The notes: generated by a model not told the origin, from the sequence alone. A stretch of DNA of 64,000 nt from Billgrantia ethanolica (GCF_021404305.1 NZ_JABFTX010000001.1:992001-1056000); one strand, 5' to 3'. Counted from the stretch's first letter, positions 10,166-20,761 are shown. A program made the numbers and translations.

Positions 10166-11011
10166 ATGACCCGACGTCACCACGCCCGCGCCAGCCACTG
10201 GCGCATCACCAGCCTGGGCACGCTGCTGATTCTGACCTTGTCCCTGGCCGCCAAGGCCGACACGCCTACACTTTCACGCCTTTGGCTCGAGCAACCGACG
10301 CAGCCCGAGGCGTCTGACCTTGCCTACTATCTGCTTCACGTCGACCGCGAAACGCAACGGCATCAAGGCCTGCGGCTCGGGGAAGAGCTGGCCACATTGG
10401 CCGACTGGCATGCCCTGGCAGGCCATGCGGAACTCTCGCGGGGACTGCGCGAGTGGCGATCCCGCATCGAAGCGCTGCAGGCACACCCCAGTCGAACGCC
10501 GGTGCGAGCCGATCTGGCCGCCCTGCTGGCCTCGCCGCGCCATGATCCCGCCCTGGACTCGCTTGCCGCCGCAGGCACCTGCGCCCTGCCCGACTGGGTC
10601 GAGTTCTGGCACTTCGACGGCGTCACTCGCCAACGCTGGCAACCCGGCATGGACCTGCGCGGTCTGCTGCGCGAGCGCCCCCGGCGCCACTGGTCTGCGG
10701 CAGACGAGGCGTGGGTGATCCCACCTCAAGGCGCACCTCGCCGGATTGGCGTAGCGGCGTGGAACGCCGGCAACCTGCCCTTGGCGGCCGGTAGCCGAGT
10801 GGTGCTGATATTCCCCGACCCTGTCCAGGAGGCCACCTGGGTCAATCGTACTCTGCCTGATTACCTGGCCACACGCCTGCCCAGCGACGCCTGCCACCCC
10901 CTCACACTGCCGACTGCGAATCGAACGGCCGCCGAGCAAACCACAGCTACGGAAACCACAGCTACGGAAACCGCAGCTGCGGAAACCACAGTGGGAGGCG
11001 CCGTCAAATGA
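10166..11011 (+). CDS. YjbG/GfcC-family periplasmic capsule accessory protein
   Basis: About 281 residues. The signal peptide is SLGTLLILTLSLAAKA, followed by a body containing YYLLHVDRETQRHQGLRLGEEL. Near residue 175 comes the conserved-looking GMDLRGLLRERPRRHW, and then VIPPQGAPRRIGVAAWN, as in GfcC-type beta-grasp proteins. It has no known catalytic role. The start could also be GTG 10148, which overlaps the previous stop. The C-terminal ~25 residues are a Thr/Glu/Ala repeat from a degenerate 15-bp DNA repeat (10940-10993). The stop overlaps the yjbH start (ATGA). Confidence 0.72.
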   Translation: MTRRHHARASHWRITSLGTLLILTLSLAAKADTPTLSRLWLEQPTQPEASDLAYYLLHVDRETQRHQGLRLGEELATLADWHALAGHAELSRGLREWRSRIEALQAHPSRTPVRADLAALLASPRHDPALDSLAAAGTCALPDWVEFWHFDGVTRQRWQPGMDLRGLLRERPRRHWSAADEAWVIPPQGAPRRIGVAAWNAGNLPLAAGSRVVLIFPDPVQEATWVNRTLPDYLATRLPSDACHPLTLPTANRTAAEQTTATETTATETAAAETTVGGAVK

Positions 11012-13122
11012 AGCGTCCCAGCGCTCATCCACTGCGCCTCACCTCGCTTGCCCTGGCCATCATGGCGGCGACGACCATGCCCGCCGCCGCCGACCCGACC
11101 CAGCCACGCCTGGGCACAGGACAAGGCGATTTCGGCGGCGTGGGGATCATGCAGACCCCGACGGCCCGCATGGCTCCCTTGGGCGGCTTTGCCTTCTCGA
11201 TGTCGCGCACCGCGCCTTACCGCCGTTACAACCTGTTCTTCCAGCCCACCGAGTGGCTCGAAGCGGGCTTTCGTTACGTCGAGGTGGAGAATCGCCGCTA
11301 CCTGGCCGCCCGCGGCGACCGCAACAACCTGGACAAGGGCGTCGACGTCAAGCTGCGTCTACGCGAGGAGGATCGTTACTGGCCGCAGATTGCCGTCGGC
11401 GCTCGCGACATCGGCGGCACCGGCCTGTTTGCCGGCGAATACCTCGTCGCCAGCAAGCGCTGGCACGATTTCGACTTCACGCTGGGCATCGGCTGGGGCT
11501 ACCTCGGCAATCAGGAGGACTTCACCAATCCCCTGAGCCGACTCGACGATCGTTTCGAGCGTCGCTCCGGGTTCACGTCGGGCGGCGACGGCGGCAGCGT
11601 GAACCTCGGCAGCCTGTTCAGTGGCCGTAGCGCCCTGTTCGGCGGCATCGAGTATCAAACACCATGGCAACCCCTGGTACTGCAGCTCGAGGTCGAAGGC
11701 AACGACTATCAGCGCGAGCCCCAGCGCAATCATCAGGAGCAGGATTCACGGGTCAATCTGGGCGCCCGCCTGCAACTGAGCGACAACGTCGAGCTCAAGG
11801 CCGGCTGGCAGCGTGGCAACACCGCCATGCTCGGCATCAGTGTAAGCACCAATCTTGCCGGCGTTTCCCAGCTCAAGCGCGACCCGCTTCCGGCAGAGAT
11901 CGGCGAGCCGCCCGTAGCCAACACCGACGATTGGAGCGGGCTCACCAGCGAGCTGGATGCCAACGCCGGCATCGGCGTCTACCGCATCTATCAGTCGGAC
12001 AATAGTGTCATCATCGAGGGCGAACCCACTCGCTACCCGTCGCTCGCGGAAAGCGAGTACCGCGCCGGACGCCTGTTGCACAACCATCTCGCTGACGACG
12101 TGGACACCCTGCGCTTCCGCTGGCACGAGCGCGGGATGCCCCTGCGCGAGAGCGTACACGACCGTCACGCCCTGGCTGCCGCCGCCGTCTCCAGCGCCGA
12201 GACCGTCCCTTACCGGCACGGCCTCTATGCCCATGCCGGCCATGCACCGGCCCAAGGCGAGCTGCTGCATGAAACCACCTCGCAGGGATTCACCTACAGC
12301 CTCGCACCCCAGCTGGAGCAGAACTTCGGCGGCCCGGACGGCTACCTGTACCGCCTGTCCGTCAACTTCGACAGCGAGTATCGGCTGGGGCGCAACGACT
12401 GGCTGTCGGCCACGCTGACCTATACGGTGGACGACAATCTCGACAAGTACGACTACATCGGCCCCTCGGACCTGCCGCGGGTCAGGACTCATATCGGCGA
12501 CTATCTGGCCGAGACCGATATCGGCATCGCCAACCTGCAGTACACCCGTACCGCCCAGCTCGGCAACGACTGGTATGCCATGGGCTATGGCGGCCTGCTG
12601 GAGACCATGTTTGCCGGCGCGGGTGGCGAGCTTCTCTACCGTCCGTTCAACTCAGATGTAGCCCTGGGCCTGGACGTGAACTGGGTGAAACAGCGGGAGT
12701 TCGACCAGCGTTTCGGCATGCGCGACTACAGTACCTGGACCGGTCACCTCACGGGATACTGGCAAACGGATTTCGAAGACGTGCTGGCCAAGGTCAGCGT
12801 CGGGCGCTACCTGGCGGGCGATCTCGGCGTCACCTTCGACCTCTCCCGGGAGTTCGAATCAGGTATTCGCCTGGGCGGCTGGGCCACCTTCACCGATGCC
12901 GGTAGCGACTTCGGCGAAGGCAGCTTCGACAAGGGGATCTACCTCTCGATGCCGCTGGATGCCTTCTTCGTACGCTCCACGCGCCAGCGGGCTCAGGTTG
13001 CCTGGCGGCCGCTCACGCGGGATGGCGGCGCCCAGCTGGCGCGGCGACAATCGCTCTTCGACCTGACCGAGGAGCGCAGCATGGGACGCTACTGGGAGGA
13101 GCATGCAGACCTGATGCGCTGA
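11008..13122 (+). CDS. YjbH/GfcD-family outer-membrane exopolysaccharide protein
   Basis: 704 residues with a signal peptide ending near PAAADP, then the family start GDFGGVGIMQTPTARMAPLGG. Many alternating aromatic/polar strands follow (EYLVASKRWHDFDFTLGIGWGY, and VSVGRYLAGDLGVTF near the end), as expected of a large outer-membrane beta-barrel. In E. coli YjbH is needed for exopolysaccharide made by the yjb operon. The downstream hairpin at 13239 ends the operon. Together with the divergent wza-wzc genes it suggests two linked export routes, or one composite route, for surface polymer. Confidence 0.85.
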   Translation: MKRPSAHPLRLTSLALAIMAATTMPAAADPTQPRLGTGQGDFGGVGIMQTPTARMAPLGGFAFSMSRTAPYRRYNLFFQPTEWLEAGFRYVEVENRRYLAARGDRNNLDKGVDVKLRLREEDRYWPQIAVGARDIGGTGLFAGEYLVASKRWHDFDFTLGIGWGYLGNQEDFTNPLSRLDDRFERRSGFTSGGDGGSVNLGSLFSGRSALFGGIEYQTPWQPLVLQLEVEGNDYQREPQRNHQEQDSRVNLGARLQLSDNVELKAGWQRGNTAMLGISVSTNLAGVSQLKRDPLPAEIGEPPVANTDDWSGLTSELDANAGIGVYRIYQSDNSVIIEGEPTRYPSLAESEYRAGRLLHNHLADDVDTLRFRWHERGMPLRESVHDRHALAAAAVSSAETVPYRHGLYAHAGHAPAQGELLHETTSQGFTYSLAPQLEQNFGGPDGYLYRLSVNFDSEYRLGRNDWLSATLTYTVDDNLDKYDYIGPSDLPRVRTHIGDYLAETDIGIANLQYTRTAQLGNDWYAMGYGGLLETMFAGAGGELLYRPFNSDVALGLDVNWVKQREFDQRFGMRDYSTWTGHLTGYWQTDFEDVLAKVSVGRYLAGDLGVTFDLSREFESGIRLGGWATFTDAGSDFGEGSFDKGIYLSMPLDAFFVRSTRQRAQVAWRPLTRDGGAQLARRQSLFDLTEERSMGRYWEEHADLMR

Positions 13123-13238
13123 GTTCACCGCGAGTACGGCTTCACCTGCCTGCCCCAAGGCCTTGAACTCGACCGAGAAAGGCTTCGAGGCCTTGGGCTT
13201 CCAGACCTGGGCTTGAAGGCCTGAAACCCAGAAACGAC

Positions 13239-13267
13239 AAGGCCACCGCATCCGCTGCGGTGGCCTT
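13239..13267. terminator. Bidirectional hairpin between yjbH-like gene and gcvT
   Basis: AAGGCCACCGCA (13239-13250) pairs perfectly with TGCGGTGGCCTT (13256-13267) around a five-base loop. It lies between convergent genes, with A-rich sequence beyond on the plus side, so it can serve both. Confidence 0.85.
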
Positions 13268-13302
13268 GGCTCAAGATAACGGTATAAAAATGACGAGAAG
13301 CG

Positions 13303-14415
13303 TCAACCGCGGTGATAGCCAGGCGCCACGAAGGGCATCTTGCTCACCACCATCGGCAAGCGCTTGCCACGCACCTCGGCGTGCACGGTGGTACCGATCT
13401 CGGCGTGATCGATATCCACATACCCCATGGCCACCGGCTTGCCCACGCTGGGACCGAAGCCCCCCGAGGTCACCCTGCCGATATGGCGGCCGTCCTCGGC
13501 GTAGAGTTCGGCCCCTTCGCGTACCGGAGCGCGCCCTTCGCCCAGCAGCCCGACACGCTTGCGGCGATGATCCTTGGCATCGACCTGATGCAGGATCACG
13601 TCCGCCCCCGGGAATCCGGCAGACCTTTCCCCACCATGACGTCGAGGCTTGCCGATGGCCCAGATCAATCCCGCTTCCACCGGCGTGGTCTCGGTGTCGA
13701 TGTCGTGACCGTAGAGACACAGACCGGCTTCGAGACGTAGCGAATCCCTTGCCCCCAGGCCGATCGCCTCGACCTCATCTTCCGCCAGCAACCTGCGCGC
13801 CAAGGCCTCCGCTTCATCGGCGGGAATCGAAATCTCGAAGCCATCCTCACCGGTGTATCCGCTGCGGCTGATCCACACCGGCACGCCCATCATCTCGAAA
13901 CGGCCGTGCTGCATGAACACCAGCTCGCACGCCTGCGGACAGTGACGCCGCATGACGTCCGCCGCCTTGGGCCCCTGCAGAGCCAATAGCGCGCGATCGA
14001 GCACCTCGACGCGGTGCTCGTCGTCGAGTCCCATGTCGAGCAGCGCAATGTCCTGATCCTTGCACGCGGCATTGACCACCAGATAAAGGTGGTCGCCCGG
14101 GTTGGCCACCATCAGGTCATCCAGGACCCCACCCTCCTGAGAGGTGAAAAGCGCATAGCGCTGCATGCCCTCCGGCAGCCCGACGATATCGGCGCAGACC
14201 AGTGTTTCCAGGGCCACGGCGGGGTTGGGACCATGCAGAAGAAGCTGTCCCATATGAGAGACATCGAACAGCCCGCAGGCATGGCGAGTGTGCTCATGCT
14301 CCTTCTTTACACCGAGCGGAAACTGCACCGGCATCTCGTAGCCGGCAAAGGGCACCATCTTGCCGCCCAGTTCGAGGTGCAGGTCGTACAACGGTGTGCG
14401 CTTGAGATCGCTCAT
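13303..14415 (-). CDS. gcvT: Glycine cleavage system T protein (aminomethyltransferase)
   Basis: 370 residues. It transfers the methylene unit from the lipoyl arm of GcvH to tetrahydrofolate, releasing ammonia. It shows the family start LKRTPLYDLHLELGGKMVPFAGYEMPVQ, SHMGQLLLHG, and the folate-site region SRSGYTGEDGFEI. ATG 14415 has GAGGA eight bases upstream; a start six codons earlier lacks one. It follows the Na+:glycine/alanine symporter on the same strand, so uptake and breakdown of glycine are linked. gcvH and gcvP are transcribed the other way from the far side of the symporter. Confidence 0.96.
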   Translation of the reverse strand: MSDLKRTPLYDLHLELGGKMVPFAGYEMPVQFPLGVKKEHEHTRHACGLFDVSHMGQLLLHGPNPAVALETLVCADIVGLPEGMQRYALFTSQEGGVLDDLMVANPGDHLYLVVNAACKDQDIALLDMGLDDEHRVEVLDRALLALQGPKAADVMRRHCPQACELVFMQHGRFEMMGVPVWISRSGYTGEDGFEISIPADEAEALARRLLAEDEVEAIGLGARDSLRLEAGLCLYGHDIDTETTPVEAGLIWAIGKPRRHGGERSAGFPGADVILHQVDAKDHRRKRVGLLGEGRAPVREGAELYAEDGRHIGRVTSGGFGPSVGKPVAMGYVDIDHAEIGTTVHAEVRGKRLPMVVSKMPFVAPGYHRG

Positions 14416-14497
14416 GGGGTTTCCTCGTGACATTGGGATGACAGGGCTGGCCAGGCGGAACGAGGCGCCAGGCAGCGCCTCGTAGACCGCAGGTCCA

Positions 14498-15904
14498 TCA
14501 CGCCTTGTCGTGATCGAGATCCTCGCCCGGCAATACCTCCTTGCCGTCGAAGTAATCGCGGGTGACCTTGAACACCACCGGTGACAACAGGGCCAGAGCG
14601 ATCAGGTTGGGAATGGCCATGAGGGCGTTGAAGGTGTCCGCCATGAGCCAGATGAAGCCGAGCTGCGCCATGGCCCCCAGCGGGATGGCCAGCACGAACA
14701 GCACGCGATAGAGCATGATCGAGCGCGTGCCGAACAGGAACTGGAAGCACTTCTCACCGTAGAACGACCAGCCCAGAATCGTGGTGAAAGCAAACACCGC
14801 CAGCGCCAGCGAGACGATCTGATTGCCCCAGCCGGGCAGCGCCGCATCGAAGGAGAGTGCCGTCAGCGAAGCTCCCGCCTCGCCCTCGATCCACACCGTG
14901 GAGGTCAGGATCACCAGCGCGGTGATGGTACAGACGATGATGGTATCGATGAAGGTGCCGAGCATGGCAATCATGCCCTGGCGCACGGGGTTGCGGGTCT
15001 TGGCCGCCGCGTGAGCGATGGGCGCACTGCCCAGCCCCGCCTCGTTGGAGAAGATACCGCGGGCCACCCCGAAGCGAATGGCGGCCATCACGGCAGCCCC
15101 GGCGAAGCCACCCACCGCCGCATGCGGATTGAAGGCATAGTAGAAGATCATGCTGAAGGCCTCGCCCAACTGACCGGCATTGACCACCAGCACCACCAAG
15201 CCGGCAGCGACATAGGCGATGCCCATGAACGGCACCAGCTTGCCGGCCACCTTGGCGATACGCTTGATCCCTCCGAGAATCACGGCGCCCGCCAGGACCA
15301 TGATGACCACGCCGGTCAGCCAGTGCGGAATGCCGAAGGTCGAATCGAGGGCATCGGCAACGGAATTGGACTGCACGGTATTGCCGATTCCGAAGGCCGC
15401 CACGGCGCCGAAGAAGGCAAAGGCGCCACCCAGCCACAGCCACTTTCTGCCCAGGCCGTTCTTGATGTAGAACATCGGCCCGCCGACGTGGTAGCCCGTG
15501 CTGTCGGTTTCACGATAGCGTACCGCCAGCACGGCTTCGGCAAACTTCGTCGCCATGCCCACCAGCGCCGTGATCCACATCCAGAACACCGCGCCTGGGC
15601 CGCCCAAGGCAATCGCCGTCGCAACACCGGCAATGTTACCGGTGCCGATGGTGGCGGAGAGTGCCGTCATCAGCGCGTTGAAGGGAGAGATCTCCCCCTC
15701 GGCTTCCGCCTTCTTGACCTCGCCCGGTGCTGGCTTGGCCTCCCGTCCCTGCCACATCAGCTTGAAGCCGGTGCCCAACTTGCGGATGGGCATCAGTTTC
15801 AATCCGAGCTGCAGGTAGAGACCCACCCCCAGTAGCAGGATCAGCATCAACGGTCCCCAGACCACACCGTTGATGGCCTCGAATATGGCTGTCAATCTTT
15901 CCAC
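14498..15904 (-). CDS. Sodium:alanine/glycine symporter (AGCS family)
   Basis: 468 residues with about ten hydrophobic segments. Family signatures include ATIGTGNIAGVATAIALGGPGAVFWMW and FSNEAGLGSAPIAHAAAKT. It imports small neutral amino acids with Na+. Its position directly upstream of gcvT argues for glycine as the physiological substrate (inference). The start is GTG 15904, preceded by AGGGAAG. Only 82 bases separate it from gcvT, with no terminator seen. Confidence 0.93.
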   Translation of the reverse strand: MERLTAIFEAINGVVWGPLMLILLLGVGLYLQLGLKLMPIRKLGTGFKLMWQGREAKPAPGEVKKAEAEGEISPFNALMTALSATIGTGNIAGVATAIALGGPGAVFWMWITALVGMATKFAEAVLAVRYRETDSTGYHVGGPMFYIKNGLGRKWLWLGGAFAFFGAVAAFGIGNTVQSNSVADALDSTFGIPHWLTGVVIMVLAGAVILGGIKRIAKVAGKLVPFMGIAYVAAGLVVLVVNAGQLGEAFSMIFYYAFNPHAAVGGFAGAAVMAAIRFGVARGIFSNEAGLGSAPIAHAAAKTRNPVRQGMIAMLGTFIDTIIVCTITALVILTSTVWIEGEAGASLTALSFDAALPGWGNQIVSLALAVFAFTTILGWSFYGEKCFQFLFGTRSIMLYRVLFVLAIPLGAMAQLGFIWLMADTFNALMAIPNLIALALLSPVVFKVTRDYFDGKEVLPGEDLDHDKA

Positions 15905-16388
15905 GAACGCTTCCCTCTGTTGTATGGAGTGTTATAAGGCATCTCACCAGCTTCAAGACGCTTCCTCGAAGGATCCTTACAGTGAGACGGCGTACCATAG
16001 CGGAAATCGCCAGGAATACACCAGCATGCCGAAATGACTGCTGCTTCCTGGTCGTCAACGCTTGCTGGATACTAGATTAACGCTTGTTTCGTATCGGAAA
16101 CAACGATCGGCACGATTCGTCAGCTCGAGGACCGCACGGCCACCGCAACTGGTCGATGAGCACCTGCTATAGCGTAGTGAGCCACGCCGCCACTGTCGAA
16201 CGGCGGCACGGCCTGACGTCACGCCCGAATTGCGGCGTCGGAACTGGACGTCAACGGCTGCAAGCGTCACGCTAACCATGCACGATGCCCCGACAGCGGC
16301 GTCGAGCGGCATTTCCAGACTCGCAAAATGCCGACAATGGCGTTAGCATTCACCCAGCCAGAAAACCTTTTTCTTATAGGAAATCATC
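15905..16388. promoter_or_regulatory. Divergent control region between the symporter and gcvH
   Basis: 484 bases without a credible gene. I looked for the glycine riboswitch expected in such places (paired GGAGAG / ACCG...GGGCAA elements) on both strands and did not see it. There is no clear operator. The gcvH ribosome site ATAGGA lies seven bases before its ATG. Confidence 0.5.
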
Positions 16389-16781
16389 ATGAGCTCGATT
16401 CCTGCCAATCTGCGCTACAACGACAGTCACGAATGGGTGCTGGACAATGGCGACGGCACCGTCACCATCGGCATCACCGATCACGCTCAAGAAGCCCTGG
16501 GCGACGTCGTGTTCGTGGAGCTGCCCGAGGTTGGGCGCACACTGGAAAAGGGTGAAGAGTTCGGCGTGATCGAGTCGGTCAAGGCCGCATCCGACCTCTA
16601 TGCTCCGCTCGCCGGCGAGATCGTCGCGGTCAACAAGGCGCTCGAGGATGCTCCAGAGACCGTCAACGAAGCTCCCTATGAAGGTGGCTGGATCATGAAG
16701 GTTCGCGTCGAGGACGCGGCGTCCGTTCAAGCCCTGCTCGACGCCGAGGGCTACCAGGCCATCGTCGACAGCGAAGCCTGA
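16389..16781 (+). CDS. gcvH: Glycine cleavage system H protein
   Basis: 130 residues. Carries the lipoyl group on the lysine of [15 protein letters not shown] (about residue 65), shuttling the aminomethyl group between GcvP and GcvT. It has the full family length and conserved [18 protein letters not shown]. It is followed by a hairpin with a short T run and then gcvP, so H may be made in excess of P, which suits its carrier role. Confidence 0.97.
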   Translation: MSSIPANLRYNDSHEWVLDNGDGTVTIGITDHAQEALGDVVFVELPEVGRTLEKGEEFGVIESVKAASDLYAPLAGEIVAVNKALEDAPETVNEAPYEGGWIMKVRVEDAASVQALLDAEGYQAIVDSEA

Positions 16782-16800
16782 TAGCAACGCACCGATGCCT

Positions 16801-16822
16801 CCCGGCCCTGCGGCCGGGTTTT
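16801..16822 (+). terminator. Intercistronic hairpin between gcvH and gcvP
   Basis: CCCGGCC (16801-16807) pairs with GGCCGGG (16812-16818), followed by TTTT. It is short but GC-rich and is probably a partial terminator that lowers gcvP relative to gcvH. No separate promoter for gcvP is obvious in the 40 bases after it. Confidence 0.7.
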
Positions 16823-16861
16823 CCCAGCGCCTGCACTTCCATCCAACGTACGGGTTTTTCC

Positions 16862-19756
16862 ATGGTTTACGATAACCGCCGCCTGGCCGAACTGGCCGAT
16901 CATGACGCCTTCATCCGCCGCCACAACGGTCCCGGAGCCGAAGATGTCGCCGCCATGCTGGCGGCGCTCGACATGGAGAGCCTCGAAGCGCTGATCGAGC
17001 GCACGGTGCCGGCGGACATTCGCCTGGGCCGCGAGCTGGATCTCGACCCGCCGCGCAGCGAAGCCGAGGCGCTGGACTACCTCAAGCGCCTGGCGCGTCA
17101 GAACAAGGTGTTCAAGACCTACATCGGCCAGGGCTATTACAACACCCACGTGCCGGCCGTGATTCAGCGCAACGTGCTGGAGAATCCCGGCTGGTACACC
17201 GCCTATACCCCTTATCAGCCCGAGATCGCCCAGGGCCGCCTGGAAGGCCTGCTCAACTTCCAGCAGATGGTCATGGACCTCACCGGCATGGAACTGGCCA
17301 ACGCTTCGCTGCTCGATGAGGCCACCGCCGCTGCGGAAGCCATGGCGCTGTGCCAACGGGCCAACAAGAAGTCGAAGAGCAACGCCTTCTTCGTCGCCGA
17401 CGACGTACTGCCGCAGACCCTCGACGTGGTACGCACCCGCGCCTACTACTTCGGTTTCGAACTGATCGTCGGCCCGGCCGAGAGCCTGGCCGAGCACGAC
17501 GTGTTCGGCGCCCTGCTGCAGTACCCCGGCGAAAGCGGACGCGTTCACGATCTCGCCCCGCTGCTGGCCAGCGCCCGTGAGCGTAACGTGATGACCTGCG
17601 TGGCAGCCGACATCATGAGTCTGGTGCTGCTCAAGGAGCCGGGGGCACTCGGTGCCGACATCGTGGTCGGCAACACCCAGCGCTTCGGCGTTCCCATGGG
17701 CTACGGCGGCCCGCATGCCGCCTACTTCGCCACCACCGACTCGCTCAAGCGCTCCATTCCCGGACGCATCATCGGCGTGTCCCGCGATGCCCGCGGCAAC
17801 ACCGCCCTGCGCATGGCGATGCAGACCCGCGAGCAGCACATCCGTCGGGAGAAGGCCACCTCCAACATCTGTACCGCCCAGGCCTTGCTGGCCAACATCG
17901 CTGGGTTCTACGCCGTCTATCATGGCGCCGAGGGTCTCACCACCATCGCCACCCGCATCCATCGCCTGACCACCATCCTGGCCGTCGGGCTGCAGGAGAA
18001 AGGCGTGAAGCTGGCACATGACAGCTGGTTCGACACCCTGCGCCTGACCGGGGTCGATGCGGGCAAGATCCACGGTCGCGCCATGACCCACGAGATCAAC
18101 CTGCGCTATTTCGAAAACGGCGACATCGGCGTCAGCCTCGACGAGACCACCACCGCTCACGATCTCGACGTGCTGTTCGACGTGCTGCTGGGCGAGGAGC
18201 ACGGGCTGTCGATCGCGGCGCTGGACGAGCGCATCGCCGCCGAGGGCATCAGCGGCATACCCGCTACCAGCCGCCGCGAGTCGGCTTTCCTGACCCACCC
18301 CAACTTCAAGCGCTTCCGCAGCGAGACCGAGATGCTGCGCTACCTCAAGCGCCTGGAGAACAAGGACCTCTCGCTCACTCACGCCATGATCCCGCTGGGC
18401 TCATGCACCATGAAGCTCAACGCCACCAGCGAGATGATCCCGATCACCTGGCCCGAGTTCGGCCAGCTGCACCCCTTCGTGCCCCAGGAACAGGCTGTCG
18501 GCTACAAGCAGATGATCGACGAGCTGGCAGCCTTCCTGGTCGAGATCACCGGCTACGACCACATCTCGATGCAGCCCAACTCCGGCGCCCAGGGCGAGTA
18601 CGCCGGCCTGGTGGCCATTCGCCGCTACCAGGCGGCCCAGGGCGAAGGGCACCGCGACGTCTGCCTGATCCCCAGCTCCGCCCACGGCACCAACCCCGCC
18701 TCTGCCGCCATGGCGCAGATGAAGGTGGTAGTGGTCGAGTGCGACAGCAACGGCAACATCGACCTCGACGACCTGCGCGCCAAGGCCGAGAAGCATAGCG
18801 AAGCGCTGTCGGCAATCATGCTCACCTACCCCTCCACGCACGGCGTGTTCGAGGAGGGCATTCGCGAGGCGTGCGCCATCGTTCACCGTCATGGCGGTCA
18901 GGTCTACATCGACGGTGCCAACATGAACGCGCAGGTCGGCCTCTCCCGTCCCGGCGACTTCGGCGGCGACGTCAGCCACCTCAACCTGCACAAGACCTTC
19001 TGCATTCCCCACGGTGGCGGCGGCCCCGGCATGGGTCCGATTGGCGTCAAGGCGCACCTGGCGCCCTACGTCTCCAATCACGTGGTGACGCCCATTGCCG
19101 GCGTGAACGAAAACTGCGGCGCGGTTTCCGCGGCCGCCTTCGGCAGTGCCTCGATCCTGCCGATCTCCTGGGCCTACATCAAGATGATGGGCGCGCGCGG
19201 CCTGCGCCAGGCGACCGAGCTGGCCATCCTCAACGCCAACTACATCGCCCGGCGTCTCGAGGCGCACTACCCGGTGCTCTATCGCGGCGTCAACGGCACC
19301 GTGGCTCACGAGTGCATCATCGACATCCGTCCGCTCAAGAGCGCCTCGGGCATCAGCGAGGAAGACATCGCGAAACGCCTGATGGACTACGGCTTCCATG
19401 CGCCGACCATGTCCTTCCCGGTGCCCGGCACGCTGATGGTGGAGCCCACCGAGTCGGAGTCGCGCTACGAGATCGACCGTTTCTGCGACGCCATGATCGC
19501 CATTCGCGAGGAGATCGCCCGGGTCGAGCGCGGTGAGTGGCCGGCCGACGACAACCCGCTGGTGAATGCGCCGCACACCATGGCCGACCTGATGGACCCG
19601 GCCTGGGAACGCGCCTACTCCCGCGAAGTCGCCGCCTTCCCCTCGGAAGCGGTCAAGGCGGCCAAGTACTGGCCGGCGGTCAACCGCGTCGACAACGTCT
19701 TCGGCGACCGCCAGCTGATCTGCTCCTGCCCCAGCATCGACGAGTACCGCGACTGA
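16862..19756 (+). CDS. gcvP: Glycine dehydrogenase (decarboxylating), P protein
   Basis: 964 residues, full length for the single-chain type. PLP enzyme that decarboxylates glycine and loads the residue onto lipoyl-GcvH. The PLP lysine lies in [18 protein letters not shown] (about residue 715), and the first-half pseudo-repeat carries [17 protein letters not shown]. Other signatures include [13 protein letters not shown] and [16 protein letters not shown] 16862 matches the family N-terminus. A strong terminator follows. Confidence 0.97.
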   Translation: MVYDNRRLAELADHDAFIRRHNGPGAEDVAAMLAALDMESLEALIERTVPADIRLGRELDLDPPRSEAEALDYLKRLARQNKVFKTYIGQGYYNTHVPAVIQRNVLENPGWYTAYTPYQPEIAQGRLEGLLNFQQMVMDLTGMELANASLLDEATAAAEAMALCQRANKKSKSNAFFVADDVLPQTLDVVRTRAYYFGFELIVGPAESLAEHDVFGALLQYPGESGRVHDLAPLLASARERNVMTCVAADIMSLVLLKEPGALGADIVVGNTQRFGVPMGYGGPHAAYFATTDSLKRSIPGRIIGVSRDARGNTALRMAMQTREQHIRREKATSNICTAQALLANIAGFYAVYHGAEGLTTIATRIHRLTTILAVGLQEKGVKLAHDSWFDTLRLTGVDAGKIHGRAMTHEINLRYFENGDIGVSLDETTTAHDLDVLFDVLLGEEHGLSIAALDERIAAEGISGIPATSRRESAFLTHPNFKRFRSETEMLRYLKRLENKDLSLTHAMIPLGSCTMKLNATSEMIPITWPEFGQLHPFVPQEQAVGYKQMIDELAAFLVEITGYDHISMQPNSGAQGEYAGLVAIRRYQAAQGEGHRDVCLIPSSAHGTNPASAAMAQMKVVVVECDSNGNIDLDDLRAKAEKHSEALSAIMLTYPSTHGVFEEGIREACAIVHRHGGQVYIDGANMNAQVGLSRPGDFGGDVSHLNLHKTFCIPHGGGGPGMGPIGVKAHLAPYVSNHVVTPIAGVNENCGAVSAAAFGSASILPISWAYIKMMGARGLRQATELAILNANYIARRLEAHYPVLYRGVNGTVAHECIIDIRPLKSASGISEEDIAKRLMDYGFHAPTMSFPVPGTLMVEPTESESRYEIDRFCDAMIAIREEIARVERGEWPADDNPLVNAPHTMADLMDPAWERAYSREVAAFPSEAVKAAKYWPAVNRVDNVFGDRQLICSCPSIDEYRD

Positions 19757-19778
19757 TCCGCAACACTGCGACCATCAA

Positions 19779-19813
19779 CGCAAGCGGCCCGCCTTTTCGG
19801 CGGGCCGCTTGCG
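19779..19813. terminator. Strong bidirectional terminator after gcvP
   Basis: CGCAAGCGGCCCGCC (19779-19793) pairs with GGCGGGCCGCTTGCG (19799-19813) around TTTTC. It separates gcvP from the convergent lysR gene. Confidence 0.9.
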
Positions 19814-19846
19814 TTGCGCTTAGCGAAAACCGCTCGCAGAACGCGG

Positions 19847-20761
19847 CTACGGCAGCGAGGCGATATCCCCGGGGCCGAAGCGCTCACGCATGCGCTGCTC
19901 GCGGAACCCTTCGAGCAGGCGTGCATAGCGGCGGGCAATCTTGGTCCCGCTGCGGCTGACCAGATGCAGGGTCTCATGCTCGATGACCGGCAGGTCGAGC
20001 TCCTTGACCTGACGCTGCCAGGGCGAGGTTTCCAGCACCAGCCGCGAGACCACGGTGAAGCCGAGGCCGCGCGCCACGGCGTCGAGCACCATACCCACCT
20101 CATTGGTGAAGCCCTGGCGGCGAAACTGGCTCATGGAGCGGAACTCGTCGGGGAAATTGCTGCGAAGCAGCGCGCCCGCGTGATTGACCCCATCGGAGTA
20201 GTTGATGAAGCCGATGCCCATCAGCTCGGTGAGCGAGGTGCCGGCAAAGTCCGCCGGCACCACCAAGCACAGTGGCTCCTGGTGCCACAGGCTGCAGTTC
20301 AGCTCCGGATGGCGGATCGGTTCGGTAACGATGCCCAGGTCGTGACGCCCGGCCAGCACGTCGGACACGATCTCGTGGCTGAAGGCGAAGCTGTAGCTGA
20401 CCGTCAGCCCTGGCGACATCTGTTGCTGACCGAGAATGTAGGGGTAGAACATCAGACCCACGCTGCCCGGTGAGGCGATACGACACTCACCGGTGTCCAG
20501 CGCGTCGTCGTCAAGCGAGTGGCGAAACTGCTCGTGTTCGGCGAACAGCCGCAGCCCGTAGTCGTAGGCCCTACGCCCGGCCTCGGTGAGAGTGAAGCGC
20601 CGACCCTGCCGCTCCAGCAAGGGCTTGTCGAGGTACTGCTCCAGCTTGCGCACATGCTGGCTGACCCCGGGTTGAGTCATTTCGAGATGCCGCGCAGTAC
20701 GCGTGAAGCTACCCGTTTCGACCAGGGTAATGAAGGTGCGAAAGTACTGTGCGTTGAACAT
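19847..20761 (-). CDS. LysR-family transcriptional regulator
   Basis: 304 residues. The N-terminal winged helix-turn-helix (FRTFITLVETGSFTRTARHLEMTQPGVSQHVRKLEQYL) is typical, followed by a substrate-binding effector domain. The effector is unknown. It is divergent from ppnN with 148 bases between, so it may regulate itself and possibly ppnN. It does not look like GcvA, and the terminator separates it from gcvP. Confidence 0.93.
   Translation of the reverse strand: MFNAQYFRTFITLVETGSFTRTARHLEMTQPGVSQHVRKLEQYLDKPLLERQGRRFTLTEAGRRAYDYGLRLFAEHEQFRHSLDDDALDTGECRIASPGSVGLMFYPYILGQQQMSPGLTVSYSFAFSHEIVSDVLAGRHDLGIVTEPIRHPELNCSLWHQEPLCLVVPADFAGTSLTELMGIGFINYSDGVNHAGALLRSNFPDEFRSMSQFRRQGFTNEVGMVLDAVARGLGFTVVSRLVLETSPWQRQVKELDLPVIEHETLHLVSRSGTKIARRYARLLEGFREQRMRERFGPGDIASLP

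Noticed and set aside
15905..16388. Glycine riboswitch upstream of gcvH or the symporter
   Set aside because: Looked for paired conserved cores on both strands; none seen by eye.
16751..18382. 543-codon minus-strand frame opposite gcvP
   Set aside because: Mirror of gcvP, no recognisable motifs.
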